Source: Erythrocercus mccallii (taxonomy: Eukaryota; Chordata; Aves; Passeriformes; Dicruridae). Taken from it: a DNA stretch of 64,000 nucleotides. Position 1 is the first letter of the stretch. Each line of letters opens with the position of its first letter. The stretch lies in the NCBI GenBank assembly GCA_013397435.1, contig VZRG01000004.1, forward strand, positions 671,415 through 735,414. The letters are read 5' to 3'. Below are positions 41,609-56,170 of this stretch, piece after piece. Under the pieces are notes generated by a model. The model saw only the letters and a list, made by a program, of their open reading frames with translations. It ran no database searches and was not told the origin of the DNA. Position numbers and translations under genes: made by a program.

Positions 41609-44600
41609 ACAGAAACAAAAAATGAAAACCTGAAACAGTCTCTAAGAAAGAAATGGAAAATCATATTTATTCCCCATGATTTATATTATATATAGTACTG
41701 GTTATATATTACATTTTGCATATTATAATATATATATTATTCTCCAGGCATATCATCTTTATACCAGACAGCCTCTTTGAGTCTGGAAGGTTTTATGAGA
41801 CCTACCTTTCTGAAATTGTCAGGCTGGAGGGAATATATCATCACAAAACTTTTATCTGTGGAAAATAGAAGTGTAATAACTACTAAGAAAAGAATACAGT
41901 GACGATCAGCAGTAAGAGAAAGCTCTTACCTGAGTGGATGTGTAATTTATTGCCTGATGTTCCTAATTGTTGCACAGTAGAAAACACTGATTTGTGTTAA
42001 CAATGCTGCAAGTGATGTAAAGCAGCTGAGCTTTTGTATTATCCTGGAGAAATAGCAGATTCTATACTTGTACCATCTAAGGAAGGGCTCCAGAAAATTG
42101 TATTTTGACTTAGTAGGTATAATTCTTGTGACCTCATCCTGAATTATGACCTGAGTTATTGCAGGCACTTCCCAGCTCAGTGATATGTAGCCTAATGGTC
42201 TTTACAACGTTGAAGTCAACACATGACCTCATGGCACTGGTTAGATGACTCACAGTGATAAGCCTCCTATTCACTGTATTAGAGTAGGTCTGGAAGGTTG
42301 TACGCCGTAGGTCAAGGGCACAGTGAAACGGTATCTGCCTATTTTTTTTTAAGTCATTGGTTGATCTACTGGTAGAAAGTAAACATGAAAATTGGAATGA
42401 AAATCCTGTCTTCATCTTCCAATAAAGAATTTTTTTTTTTTAGCTGGAAGATAAATCATCTACTCATATAAAGTAAACATTTGTTTTATTTAGTATTGGT
42501 TTGGATGGGGTTTGGGGTTTTGTTTTTTGTTTTTTTTAAGGAAGCTTAACAACTGCTTTCTTTTTAGTGATAGGAGTTTGGAGGACTTTCAGGTTTCCTT
42601 CACAAAGTCCAGTCAAGAAATTTATATTTCCATAATTGAAATGCCTAAAAGCTTCTCATTTATCTGACTCAACAAGCCTCAGTTAACTTCAAGAGATTAT
42701 GTTTAAGATTATGGAGATGTAGCTATTTTAACTGTGCATATCACAAAAGCTACTATAGGGGGTTTGTGTCTATGTTTTAGGGGCTAAGCTCACTCTCCCC
42801 AAAAGCCACATTGCTTTGGAGCATTTAGGTAAAAAAAGAAAAGGGCAGTAGCTTGGGTGTAGCTTGGGGAACTTTTTCATTGCCCACAGAGTTGGCAGAG
42901 CTGGTGCCTACTGCAGGCTAAATAGCGATGGCTCAATTAACTGCAAAGTCCCTGCAAAGCCAGTTGAGCTTGGAGTCATAACAGCTTTGTCTTGTGTTGT
43001 TAAAAATAAAACATGCAAGCCAAGAACCTCTGGGACACTGTGTTGTTGGATATTTAAGGTCAAAAATATTCAAAAGTAAAGAAACTCCAGCAATTTTTAT
43101 TTCTCTGTCTGGTCTCTTATCGTCACCCTGTGGGTTTCCTTGAGTTAAAAAAGTTCCCAAGTTAAGACAGGCTGGGCTTCAAAAACTACAGTACATTTGG
43201 AAAAGGATGTTCCTGGGACCTTTTTCGTGAAATGAAGTGAACTTTTAAAATTTCCAAGACTTTTGGAAGTTACTTATTAAATACCCTTTCATGTTGCAGA
43301 GAAGTGTTTACTACTTCTTCTTGAACATTAATAATAGAAAAATTGCTTTTAATTTCTGGGGGTTTTTTCTGATGGTTTTTTTGATAGCTCAGATTTTCAG
43401 CTATGTTTCATTTGTGCTTCCTCCTGCACATGCAGTTGTGTATATCTAAGAGACGTGTGTTAGATCTTTGGCAATGTGATATGGAGCTTGGAAGCAGCAG
43501 GAGCTTTCATCTTTACTCTGCTTTCCCTCCTGCTGTTCTCTCCAACCCTGACTGGCTGCTAATTTTTTTTACAGACAGTTTTCATTTGCTTTTCCCTGAA
43601 AGCAGTTGGACTGGCTGACCAAAGTAGGTGAAATGAATTCCTTCTCTTCTGAGATGAGCGTGGGAGAGCTGATAGTTTTCTAGTGTCATATACAGTGCAA
43701 GTTATGATGTTATTTTAGCCTGCTTTTTAGTGTGTCCAAATTGCACTGTGCTACTTACTTCTTTTTGGTGGACCAAATGAAAGTTTCTGTCCGCATAGGG
43801 TGGTCAGAAATGGTAGAGATTGAAAAAGTCTGTCCTGCTTTTTTTTGGTACTTGGCTATTCACAGACTGAACATAGTCTTTCCTTCTTTTCCCCTCCTGT
43901 TTCTTTTTTTTTTACCATCTAACAAATAAGCAGTTTTCTCAATTAGAAAACCTTCCGGAGAGCTGGGATTACATAAATATGGCATAAATTATGGTGTTTC
44001 CCTTTGAGAATCATGTTATAAATTTTAAAATCTATAATGAGCTTCCATCATCTAGGAGAAGTGTCGTGCTTTTCTGAGAAGTACAAATGCAAATTCCAAA
44101 TTATCCTGTTTCATAGAACTAGGTTTCTTCCACAGAATATTACATCTCCTCTGTCCTCCTCCCATTCCCACTCCAACATTTTATCTGTGGCCTGCTAAGA
44201 TGGAATATGAGTCTATCAATTGAATCTTTATTCAGTACTTTTGATGTTCAGGCTGTGACCTTGTGGCTTTTGTTCTTGAGCACAGTTCAAGCAAGAAAAG
44301 AATGAGGTGACACTTTAAAGATTTTTTTTTATATGATCATTTTGTCGTCAAGAATTCTTTCCTCATCCTTGTTATGTTGGCTTAATGGCACACCTTTCAT
44401 GGTCTGCCCTACTTCCTCTGAAGAAGTTATCCATGCATCCTCATTGCTCACATGGAAAGTGTTGAATAAGGGATGTTGTGCTAGTTTCAGTGCTGGAAGG
44501 TTGCAAATCCATTAGTTCAAAAGTGCTATTGAACCCTTCTCAGTATGTCTTTTGCTTACAATTTCCTCTGACTTGAGTTTCAGGGCTCTTTGATTTGGCT

Positions 44601-46508
44601 TTTTGCCCCTGGGGCTTTCTGCTTAGGGCAGATTTCTTCTGCTCAAAAACTGTTTCTTTGCTTCCCTGTTTAATGCAGGAGTTGGAACTGTTGCCTTATA
44701 GATTCTGGTCTGCTGCTCTTGTTGTCCCTGATAGTATGACAAGAAGGGTAGAAACACATGACAATCACAGAATTTGGAGAATAAAAGAAGGTTGGCAATT
44801 CTTTGGCTTTCTTGTTTGAGTGGAAGTTGCAGAGAGTCTGTCATTTTATGCTGTATACAAATTTAATGTCCTCTTACAGCACATTCTGCCACCATATAAG
44901 GTAGAGTTAAGCTAATCCTTCTACAAGTAGTATTAGTTTTTGCCTTGCGATCATATCCTAATTGGTGCAAATTGAATTGGTAGGACAGAAAACAGCTTCT
45001 TAGTATGAGTGGAGATGCTAGCAAGTGATGGCATGTTTCAGCTGGAACTACTTGGAGACCCTCAGGCACCCATCCAAGTGCCAGTATCTTCCATAGCCAC
45101 CTGGTGAAATTAACATTTGATATCTCTGATACAGAGGCAAAGAAATGTCTCCTGAATCTAGCTAGTTCTTCTAATTGTTTTTTACTTGTTATATCTCCCT
45201 TTTGCAAAAAGGATAATCTAGACAACAGTATAATTCAGCCTTATGATGAAAGTGGTGACTTCAAATCTGCACAAAGACATTTGTATTTTTCAAGATCTCT
45301 GTGTATGTTTTTCCACTGCTGTTTCCTGGATTTCAAAAATACCAAGGCAAGGTAGCAACTCAGTGTTTGAACCAGTTCAGTCAGCTTCAGTTTTATCCAT
45401 ATGTCTTTTTAACATGTGAAACTAGTGGATGACTGTTGTATCTCGCAGAATTGGTTTTGGGTAAAGTACAAAATAATCACTTTAGAAGGTTCTCTGGTTT
45501 CCTTGTGTTACAGCTCTCCCCCTTGAAGGAGATGCACCCCTACATATATGGAAAGTGTATGGGTGCATATGTGTATTGTGCGTTCATGTGTCTCCTGTAT
45601 GTTTTAAAGACCTAGAAAAACAATTAACCCTGTCCCCCAAAGAGCAAAATCCTTTGTGAACGGTCACATTCTGTCTTTGATCAACCCAGAGAATGTCTAC
45701 TGTGAGCTGGACATGTACCCAGCTCTAGATAAAGTAAAAGTGCTTCCTGTGAAAGTTGTCCATCTTCATCAAAAGTCATGTCTGAGACATGTCTCCATCT
45801 TCCTGCTACTGAATGCAGTCATCATTCATAAACATCATCAGAACAGCTTTGTGTGTTTCTACCACAGAAAGTTCATGAGTGAATTATCCTAAGTCTCCTG
45901 ATGTGTATAAATAATTTAAAAATTGTCTTCATTCTTCCGACACCAGTGTAACAATGAAGATGTGCATGTGTTTCTGCTGGATCCACAGCAATGCCTTTGT
46001 TTTCAAAGCTTTTGTCCAAAGCACAATAAGTACTTTTTCTTCCTTTGAGAAAAATCCAAATTTGTAATTTATTTATAAAATTAAGCACCTTTAGTCTCTT
46101 TACAGATACAAGACACTATTCTGTTTTAATAGCTAACAAATCTCTCCTATATCAAAGGGGAAGGGACATTTATTTTCAAATGATGGGGCCATGACATAAG
46201 TAGAGACTTGCTAGTTGAGAAGATAGGCAGCCTGAGAGGTTGAGATTACTGTAGTATTTTATTTTGCTGCTATTTATTCCCATCTTTTGTGGTAATTATT
46301 CAATTCTTCCTTAAATAGTAAAAAACTCAATATGGTAAAATGCTATGTATAGTTTACAGTAATTTGCTGAAAATTTTAAGCATAATTGTTTCTGAACTTT
46401 GAAATAGGTGAGAAATAGGTGAGCAGCCTACATCTTTGTACACGAAATATGGCAGCAACCACTGTAGTCATTAGGAAACACTAATACCTTTCTCATAGGA
46501 AGGAAAAG

Positions 46509-46568
46509 GTCAGTTATAATCAAAACAGTGAAAAAAATGAAAGTCAGTTATATTCAAAACAGTGAAAA
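46509..46568 (+). repeat. Two-copy 34-bp tandem repeat
   Basis: The block gtcagttataatcaaaacag at 46509 recurs at 46543 with one substitution (tat for taa), followed in both by tgaaaa. Period 34 bp. It is a simple local duplication in the intron. Confidence 0.8.
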
Positions 46569-49500
46569 CGCAAATACATCTTATTTTAAAGTTATATATG
46601 TGAGACAAAATATATTCCTTTTTTTCTGTTTCTTCACAGGCTCCTTTTTTTCTTTGGTCTACCTGCTGTCAGATGCTGTAGGCACATTTGTCTGGGTGAG
46701 ACCATTCCTTCGGGAGACAGCGCTGCTCTTTTTTTCTCTTTTTATTTTTCGATAGCCTGAAGATTGTGTTGAAAACAGTGCAGTTCAATTTTTCAGTTTT
46801 TGCTGGGAGAGGTGGGAAATTATCTTTCAGGAATTACACAGAACTGGAATACAGGCTTCATAATGGGGTCTCTTCCAGCATGGGTGGAGTTACTGCTTTC
46901 AGGCGTTATAATCAATATGAAGAGAGTAGCATTTTAATATTAGAACTTGACCTTTACTGTCTTCTTTAAAGCAATGAAAATGAATATCCACATTTTTTTA
47001 CTTCAGAATGTTCCCCCCGAGTAAGCAATATTAAAAAAAGAAGCTGATAATGTCTCACATTTTTCTGCTGAGATGAAGGGGAGCTGGATGGTTCAGAGAC
47101 TGGTAATAGGATACGTGACCTTCCACCTCTGACCCATTTACTAAAATATAAGCCATGACAGTCGAGTCTAAAAGTCATCACTATGGGAAATTCAGCTGTA
47201 GAATCTAGAACTGTATTTCTGAATTTTTGAGGTCTGAGCCACTTGTCACAAACTTCCACAGCTTCTCCGCTGGCAGCAGATTTAGCTGGAGCCAACTGAA
47301 AAGTGAAGTTAAAAAAAAAATGAATGGAGGAAGCCTTGTAAATAAGGATATTTTAGGTGTGCTAAACTCAGTGATTTGTATCTGTTCTGATCTGATATAG
47401 CTTGTTTTGTTGTGTGTATTTTGTGGTGTGTGTTTCAGAGTTCCCTTAATCACTGTAGAAGTGGTATATATATTTGACTCTTACTCTGGAATGTTAGGAA
47501 GGGGTTAATGCAAATAAGGATTCTGTCGTCTGGATTTTGCCTTGAGGAGATGCTCAAAACTGGCACCATCAATAGCAGGTGGTTTATGTTATTTAACTTT
47601 TTGCCTTGGACCTCATGTGGAAGCTTCTGAACACCCTTTTGTCTATAGGTAACTTGAGCTTCAGGTTAGTTTTTTCAAGCCTTAGTTGTACAGCTCAGGT
47701 AATTAGATCCACAGATTTTATTTAGCCTTAATTATCATCTGGTTTTTCCTGAGCAGAGGCAATCAAGAAAATCAGGAGGGTGGTAGGAATGTACCATCAA
47801 GGTAGCTTTGCACAGAGGCTGATGGCAGTGCCAGTGTGGGTGGCTTCCATCTGAAAGCATTCTCCCTTCCCTCATATCTCCTAGAACTTGAGAGGACAAA
47901 GTATTGTAGTAGGTTAAATTCAACTAATCAGGGGGAAAAAGTAAATCAAAACTGCTTGCAAACTAAGAAGAAAAGTTTGTTACACATTTCACATACACAT
48001 TCTCACTCACTTCCCTTTCTCTGTATTTCTCTGAAACCCAGGACACATACTCGCTCTTTTGTGTGCTGTTAAGGCTCAAAAATGTGTTTAACAATGGCAA
48101 GAACATTTTCATGCAGGCATTCACTGGATTGTGTGAAGGTTTTATTAAGAAAAAAAATAAGACATAAACCCCAGCTATATAGCACATTATTCTCTGGACA
48201 AGATAAAATTTGCTTTTGTTGTTTCATTTCTGGTTTTCTTAGTGCAGCACTGCCTACATTGCCTCTGCTAGGAAACTGCCAGTTCCTGAAGGGGCATCTA
48301 ACTTAAAGCAAAACTGAGCAGGTTGCAGGGCCATTGACAGAAAGCTGTAAAAACTTTCCCACTTCTCCAGGTTATTTTATCTCTGTGTATTTCTAGTTCT
48401 AAAAGATATTTTTCAATTTGCAATTTCGTGTTTCTCAGAAAGTCTTGGTTATAAAGCTGGCATGGTTGAAATACTGGCTTTGCATCAACGTTTCTAACAG
48501 AATTAGCATTTGAATCACTTGAGGCCCTATTCACAAAGCAGAGGACTATTTGCATAATCAAAAATGCTTTATTTTGCATGCCAGTGGAGAAGCTAAGGGT
48601 TGTGGCTCACAAACAAAATTCAAGTGATCACATTGATGTGTGTCTGAATGCTGCTGTCTCTCAGTCTTGCTTGCACAAATTAGTACAAATCTATACAAAA
48701 GCCAAAGAAAAGGTTTTGGAGCAATGTATAGTCCCCATTATAAGTCTGATTAAGCAGGCTTTGCGTAAGTTATCAGTGTAAGGATTAGATGGACTTCCTA
48801 CTCTTCCAAATATGAGTGAAGTTTGGGGCACTTGTGCTGCTGGGTTGTTGCAAGACAACGGATGTCTTTCTAAAGATATGCTCAGTAAAAATTTATGAGC
48901 TTGGAAATGGCTTCTTGTGCCAAGGAGGTCAAGCTAAATAACCTATAAAAGTATATATCTGTGGACAGTGTGTTCAAGACTTTACCACATTTCTGTCAGA
49001 TTTCTGCCAGCAGTCCAAGAGGTTTGTGAATTGCATTAACAATAGTCACATCTTGCCATCAGCCCATGCATTCATGTTTTTCATCTATTTTTATGGCTGT
49101 GGACAAGAAGGTAGAATGTCACATTCAATTACACATGAATAACTCCTGATCACAGTTCAAGAACACAAAGCAACTTCTAATCTCTCTGAGGCAATAGGAG
49201 ACCTTTGAACCTTAAAAAAACCGCTTAAATATCAGGAAATTTTATCCCTTTAATTTTTTTAGACTGAATTTCTGATGTGTTTTTACTGTTGAATCAAGTT
49301 TTTTGTGAAATTTGGATGGCAGAAGTTTTAGTTCTACAAAGAAATATGGTTATAATTATTACAGTTTCAGATTATTTAACTTTAAAAAAGAGTATGGTGT
49401 GAACTAGCCATTTACTTGCTGATGTATGTCGTTTAATTCAATATAAAATTTTTGAGGCATGATATGGATTAAATTATTTAAAAATATACTAATTAAAAGC

Positions 49501-50376
49501 TTAAAGTCTAAATAAAAAATAAAAGAAAGTGAGGTTTGAAGTAAATTAAAACAATCTTCAATAATAGATATGCTCCTGAAAAGACAATCTGTATTTTTGA
49601 GCCTTCAGTATCTTACAGTACAACGTTTTATTCTGGTGTGTGTTAAATTCAAATTACACCTCTGAAGTAAAAGTATGTCTCAGATGCATCTAGGTTTGGA
49701 AGCTAGACTAGAAATTCCATTAATCTCTGTTCCTAGAATTTTAGGTTTCAAAATACTCCAGAGTCTAAGTTCATCATTAATAGAAGTACCTTTTTTCTGT
49801 ACATTGCTTTGGAGCAGTCAGCAAAAGGTGAGTTTAGGCTGGTTTGTACATCCCTGTTCTTTGCAGAGTTTGCTGTTTTTCTGGTTAACTGAAGTGCATA
49901 AATTTAAAGAAGTTGAGTTTCTCATTCATTTGTTTTAATTACAGAGGCCATTAACCTTGTAAAATCATTGAGTTATAAGTCTACATCTTTGAGAATTATG
50001 TAAACAAGATTATAAAAGCTTCTCAAATGAAATGAAAGCCAAACTGTATACAAGGACAAGGTTTTATTAACAGCACTTGTTAAAACCCAACAAAATGTTG
50101 GAAAAATACCTGCAGATAATCATACACTCCTTGATGACAGACACTGTTTAGTTTTCTATGTTGTGTAGCACACATTGTATAGTTAACATCAAAGATACCT
50201 TCAAGATATGCATATGCAGCTGTAGTTTCTTCTCAGATAAATCGTTCTTAATATTTTAGATATAGTTTATTGTGGGCAGAGAACTTTTGGAGAGGAATGT
50301 GTTTTACTGCCTCAGACCAGGTTTATCTGTGGAGATCTTGTCAGTTTGTTTCAAATATCAGGCCTATAAATATAAA

Positions 50377-50491
50377 NNNNNNNNNNNNNNNNNNNNNNNN
50401 NNNNNNNNNNNNNNNNNNNNNNNNNNNNNNNNNNNNNNNNNNNNNNNNNNNNNNNNNNNNNNNNNNNNNNNNNNNNNNNNNNNNNNNNNNN
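50377..50491. other. Assembly gap (115 N)
   Basis: A run of N. True gap length and content are unknown. Open frames crossing it are meaningless. Confidence 0.99.
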
Positions 50492-51245
50492 CCCACAGCT
50501 GTGGGAGAGGCATTGTGATGGACCTCACAGAATCTGTGATCTGTCATCACTGGAGTGCTGAGCCCTAATTAAAAATACACGTGTAAGGTTTCTGCGCCTG
50601 TTTCATTGACTGAACTTTCCTTTTTTTGTTTGTTTGATTTGGGTTTTTTTGGTTTGGGATTATTTCTGTTCTGCTTTCATAAGGCTGGTGCTATTTGAAA
50701 TATTGAACCGTGTTGTGAATTTAGGGAAGATGTTGAGCCTTGTGAATGCTAGCGCTTTGGCTGCCACTATTTTAATATGAGTATCTGAACTGGAATGTGC
50801 TCTTAGAGTTTTCAATGCAATCAGTTCTTGATTTTTAGCCAAAGCTTTCTGGCATGTGTTGGAACAGGGATTTAATATTCCTTATTTATCAATTTCTCTT
50901 AGAAGTGCAGTTTATTGTTGCAGAATGTCTAATATAACATAGACACTAACTGGCCATGCTGAAGGAGGAAAAAGATTCATTAGTGCCTATGGATACTTGC
51001 TTCTGTAATTCCTGTGACCCTTTTTAGGTCAGAGTGTGTTCATTTGGGAGAAAATCTTGGCTGATAAAAATTTGGTGGCTTTATTAAGTCGTTCTTGGAT
51101 TTACTTGGCATGAAGTGATGAGGCAGCAAATTGCTAGTAAAGAGCTCCAAGGACTTTACAGTGCTTGAGCTGTGTTTTCCAGCATACTGAGATGTTCTCA
51201 CTTTAGCTGTAGAAACTAAAAATTTGTTGCCCTTTTGCAGTATCT

Positions 51246-51545
51246 CAAAATGCTGCTGCAGATCAGCTGTCTTCAAGAGTTGCTTGAAAAAGGATTCTTT
51301 AGAGAAACAAAACATTCCAAAGACTTTCAGAGATTCAGAAACTGCTTAAAAGCAATTATGGCGTTGCCATATTCCTGAACCTTGGTCTTATGTGCAAAAT
51401 GCTGCTGCAGATCAGCTGTCTTCAAGAGTTGCTTGAAAAAGGATTCTTTAGAGAAACAAAACATTCCAAAGACTTTCAGAGATTCAGAAACTGCTTAAAA
51501 GCAATTATGGCGTTGCCATATTCCTGAACCTTGGTCTTATGTGCA
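51246..51545 (+). repeat. 149-bp tandem duplication, apparently perfect
   Basis: The block beginning aaaatgctgctgcagatcag at 51247 recurs at 51396, and I see no difference across the 149-bp unit. The copies are directly adjacent. Nothing in the unit is recognisable as a mobile element or exon. Identical copies 0.75 kb from an assembly gap suggest either a very recent duplication or an assembly error. Confidence 0.9.
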
Positions 51546-54500
51546 TGAAATTGTTGCTTATGCTGAACTTAAGTGCAGTTGCACTGAAGAGTCTGTTGTT
51601 TGTATTGGGCAAGTTTGTTTGGGATCACTTGGTGAGATGATAGCATTTCATGTTTGAGCTTGTGATAGTACTACATTTATAAGGAGATTATGTCCAGTAG
51701 TTTTGTGGTGTTGAGGTCCCACAGTGGCAACATAGACCACTGAGTGGTCTAGTCCAGATTGTTCTTGGTCAAATCAAATCAACAGCTCAGGTTTGATGTT
51801 TCTCCTTGCTTGGTTTTTGCAAGTAAAAAGGAGCTCATCAGGAGGAGTCTCTGCTACGCTTACTGATTCAGCCATGCAATCTGTTAGCATTTTATTAGCT
51901 TTGTCTTTCTAATTGAAAATGGAAGTTATAGAGAAAGACAATTCAGGCATATTGTTGTGCTCCTTCTAAGTCCTGCTGCTTAAGGTGCCCTGCTTGTTTT
52001 CTGTTCATTTCTCTTCAGGAACAAAAACCTTCATGCCTTGTGTTTGGTTAGCAACTCACTTTTTTGTTTAGCTATAACAAAAAGCAAGAAGGATTTAAAG
52101 AGACAACTAAAGAATTGTCTGTATCTCTAGGCTCATGTACTATGTGGAATGATGAACCAAAAATTAAACTCTTGGATTTTGACTTATGATCTTGTCCTGA
52201 GCCTATGAAAGTCCTCTTGTGAAACAGGCTTTTTAGGTAGCAATTTTCATTGCACAGGTTTTAACCTCCTACTTTGCATTTAGCTTTAGTTTTGGACTTT
52301 TTTTTCTTATATTGACGGTCATAAACTCTACATGCATTATCCATGCATTTTTGTCCCCTTTTCCCTTCTGTATTCCCTCAGCGTTCTTGCTTCCCTCTCT
52401 GACATGCTCTGGCAGCCTGGAGAAGACTGCCCTACCGAGTGCTTGGCACTGTCCATACCTGGGCAGTGGTAGGGAGGAGGACTAGGAGTAATGGAGGCTA
52501 AGAATAGATGTTGGTGTGAGGATTACACCAGCTATCACAGTGAGTTTGGAATAATGCAGATTCAGTGCCACTCAAAGCAACACCAGGGTAGAATGCAATA
52601 ACAGGAAGATGGGACGGGTTGATGACTTTGACTGGCCTCAGTCAGGAGCCTATGACATGGAGAAAGGGAATCCAATTAGACAGGGCTAGCATTTCCCACC
52701 CTTTTTGTTATTAGCAGGGCTGGAGGGGGAGGAGCAGAAATGTGGCGCAGGATTTGGAGATGCCTTCCGCCAAAACCAGGTTTGTCATTGAGATTTTGGG
52801 GAAACTGTTAGAATTGTTCTGCTGATGACACTGTCCTATCTATAACAGGTGTTGTATTCCAGATTTCCTGCCTCAGACTTTTCTACCAAGTTTCTACCAA
52901 ATACCTAAATGTTTAAGCATGCTCAGGGAGGATGGATTCTCTGGGAGATTTTAGCTGCCTAAGTGGAGCTTTAAAGTACAGTTTTCCATTGACTGGATGT
53001 AAACTTTGAGAAATTGGACAAATTTTCACCGAAACTAGAAACAGCATTTCTTTGACCTGAAGTCTAACTTCCAAAGGCCACCTTTCAATGAATGAATTCA
53101 GAGAACTGTTTGAAAAAAGGTCAGCAACATTAAATAGCATATTTGTTCTCTAGTTCTCTCTTGGAAAAGAGCTGACCTGTTTTGACTGGAACAAACATTG
53201 TTAGACAAATTGGAAAAGATGAGGACATTTGTTTAAGTCTGTTAAGGCAGTAGTGTCATTTTAGAGGAATGGGTACTTTAAGAAGCAGGGCTATCAATTT
53301 TGCTACTGTCATTGTTAATTACTATGATTCTATAAAAAGAATTTTATCTGGAAAAGCAAACAGTAAATTGCTGTAATTATAATTGATGAATGACACAACA
53401 GGATGGAAGAACTGAGTATATTTTCAAGGGGGCTGGATGTTTTATATCTGTATGTAGTAGACAGACAAGCTGTTGAGTTGTCCTTTAAAAAAAAACTTAC
53501 CACCTGTGGTGTTAATGGGTTATGCTCGAAGATCCTTTTAATGTGTTTTCTCACATTTCTTAGAAGTGCTTTAATTATGTCATTGCTCAGAATGGCTTCC
53601 AGTATGATTTAGATCCATAGTTTGATTCATGTCATGCATCTACACAGGTAATTTTGAATCTATACTTGAAAATTATGGGTATGTTTTTAGCGAAAGTAGG
53701 AGGATAGAAATCACTACCTTACCTACTAGGTCTCCTCTGAGCATCACTTAACTTTTGCATCACCCTGTCACTGTCAGCTATGGCTGTCAACTCCGTGAAG
53801 CTGAGACATTCCTTCAGCTCATCTTTTCTGTTCTAGCACCTCTCCTGCACTCCATGAGCTGCTTTATAAAGAAACATACAGGACTTGCTATCTTTTGCTT
53901 AAATGAAAATTTTTGTCCTGTATATCACATATTTCCAAGCTGAACAATATCCCCAACCTTTCAATAAGCACATGCTGCTCTAGAGTGACATGATAATAAC
54001 AGCGCTCCACTGTCATTTAAATGTAAATTTGTAAAGTTTGCAGTCATACTGATTTGGATATAGTTACATTCTGGGGTGAATAAAGCAAAAATCCTGGAAC
54101 TCCCAGATTTTCTGTTTCCTCTCCATTACTTGCACCTTGAATTCAACTAACACTGTTGATAGGTACTATGAACTGCAGGAGTAAATGACAGTTCAGTGAT
54201 GGGGTGAGAACCAAGACAGTACCTAGAGACCACAGGGCAAGCGCAGAAGGAGGACAGTATATCTGCTCCTTGTGAATTGGTAGGGCCTTTACGTGTGAAA
54301 ATAGCACTTAAAACATAGTTTCAGATTATGTGCTTGCAAAGTGGATGTCTAGCAGTGTTGGTACCAAAGGGCTTTTATTGGTCATGGTAAAGCATAGCTG
54401 TCCATTGCCGATATAATCTTTCAACTAATTTAGTCTGAAAAGAATTTAACCTTCACTGATTTTGCTGCTATTGTGTCTGCAAGCTTGCTTCATCACTATT

Positions 54501-56136
54501 GCTTTTTTCATGGTAGAAATTAGCTTACAAGTTACTTGAGGGAATATTGCCATTTTGTAACCTGCATGCTTAGCATATTTTGGGATGGGAAAGAAAAATC
54601 AATTACAAATCTTATAAAAGGCATCAAAGAGATCTAGCCTGAATAAAGGTTATTTCCTGTCCTTAAAAATGTTTTTAAAATGTTCAAGATATTATTCCTA
54701 TTCTAATGATGCTTAAGAGCCTAATGGTTCATTGTTTTGAATTGCTTTTTAGGGCAAGTTACACAGTGACTGGATTTCATTTGCTTCATTATGGAATTTT
54801 TGTTCTTTTCTGATATACACTTCCATGTTTTTCTTTTTTCAGTTACAGAACAGTAAGACTTATTGTCACTGTGATTGATTTTGTTTACTAAAATAGTTGA
54901 AAAAATAATTATTTGCTATGTTTCTACTGAGTCTGCCTTTCTTTAACGTCTGAACCATTCCACAAGAGACACAGCAATGCTATGAGCATTCCAGCTTTAT
55001 TTTCCACTTATGGGCAAAAAGGCATGTTGAGCCTCACCCACCCAGAAGAAGAAAATTGACATGATCTTTTAAAGACTCCTGTCTCATTCCCTTTTTGAAA
55101 AATAGCGAGACATATGCCACAAGCCTTTTTTTCTGCTGCCTGAGGTGTGTGCTGACAAATGAGTCTGCTTTTCGTGCAGCTTCTTTTTTTTTTTTTCAAT
55201 GAAGGAAATGGCCCACTGAGAAATAGAGCAAAAGTAATTTTTTTTCTAAAATAGCTTTTCTGTAGAATTCCTCATTTGTAAGTAGTGGCTCAAGTATGCT
55301 GGTAGGCAACTAAGTTTCATGTCAATGCAATTTAATTATTTCCTATGATGCCTTTCTGTCTTCTGTGTACAAAAAAAAGTATTCATTGCAGGTACATAAG
55401 GTTAAGTGATTTCTTGTCATATTGATGCATTGGTAAAAGTGAGTAACAAAATGCTCATTGACTTCAGCAGAGCATGAGGTTCAGTGCTGGTACTTGGTTA
55501 TTTACTCAATTTGGACAGTGTAATAGTAATAGTGCAGATATACCGTTTACAGCAGAGGATCTTTATTATGGTTGCAAATTCAATCACTCAGAAGTTGTCA
55601 GAATTAAGTTTACCTGTGAAAACTTAATTTGCTCTCTCTACTTCTACTGTTCTTTCCTTAATTACACAACAGCACCATTTTTGCTCCTGCTGTGTGATCT
55701 CTGCCTGTGTCAGAGGATGATCGATTAATCTAATTTAATGTTCTTGATGGGTGGCTCTAGCTATAGGCACCTACTGTGCATTACTAAAACACAGATGGTT
55801 TTGAAAATTTCTAGAACACTCGTCACTCTACTCTGACTACTTAAATATTTGTTCATCTTGTCAGCACCCCACTTGCTGAGAGTCCTTTTAAATGATGATT
55901 TTGAGATTACTTTCAAAGTACTTACATAGGATTAGGTAATATTAGTGTACAGGGTTGCTTGGGGTTCTGTAATAATTGTATGCACTCTGTGGTTCTGATA
56001 AGTGTGAATGAAGATCAAAAGTTGAAATGTTCAGAAAATGAGGAACATGATCATATTATCAGCTTGAGTGACTTAAAGTGATGCTTAGTCCTGATGATTA
56101 GATCAGGATGCTTAGATCCTAATCTAAGATCCTTAG

Positions 56137-56170
56137 AAAATCATCCTGATGCTTAGATCAGGATGATTTT
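56137..56170. repeat. Perfect inverted repeat, 14-bp arms, 6-nt loop
   Basis: AAAATCATCCTGAT, loop GCTTAG, then ATCAGGATGATTTT. The preceding 50 bp carries further partial copies of the same words (gatcaggatgcttagatc, cttagatcctaatctaag), so this is a small cluster of related foldback motifs at about 56085-56170. Confidence 0.88.

Noticed and set aside
50270..50568. Open frames spanning the N run
   Set aside because: They exist only because N codons are not read as stops.
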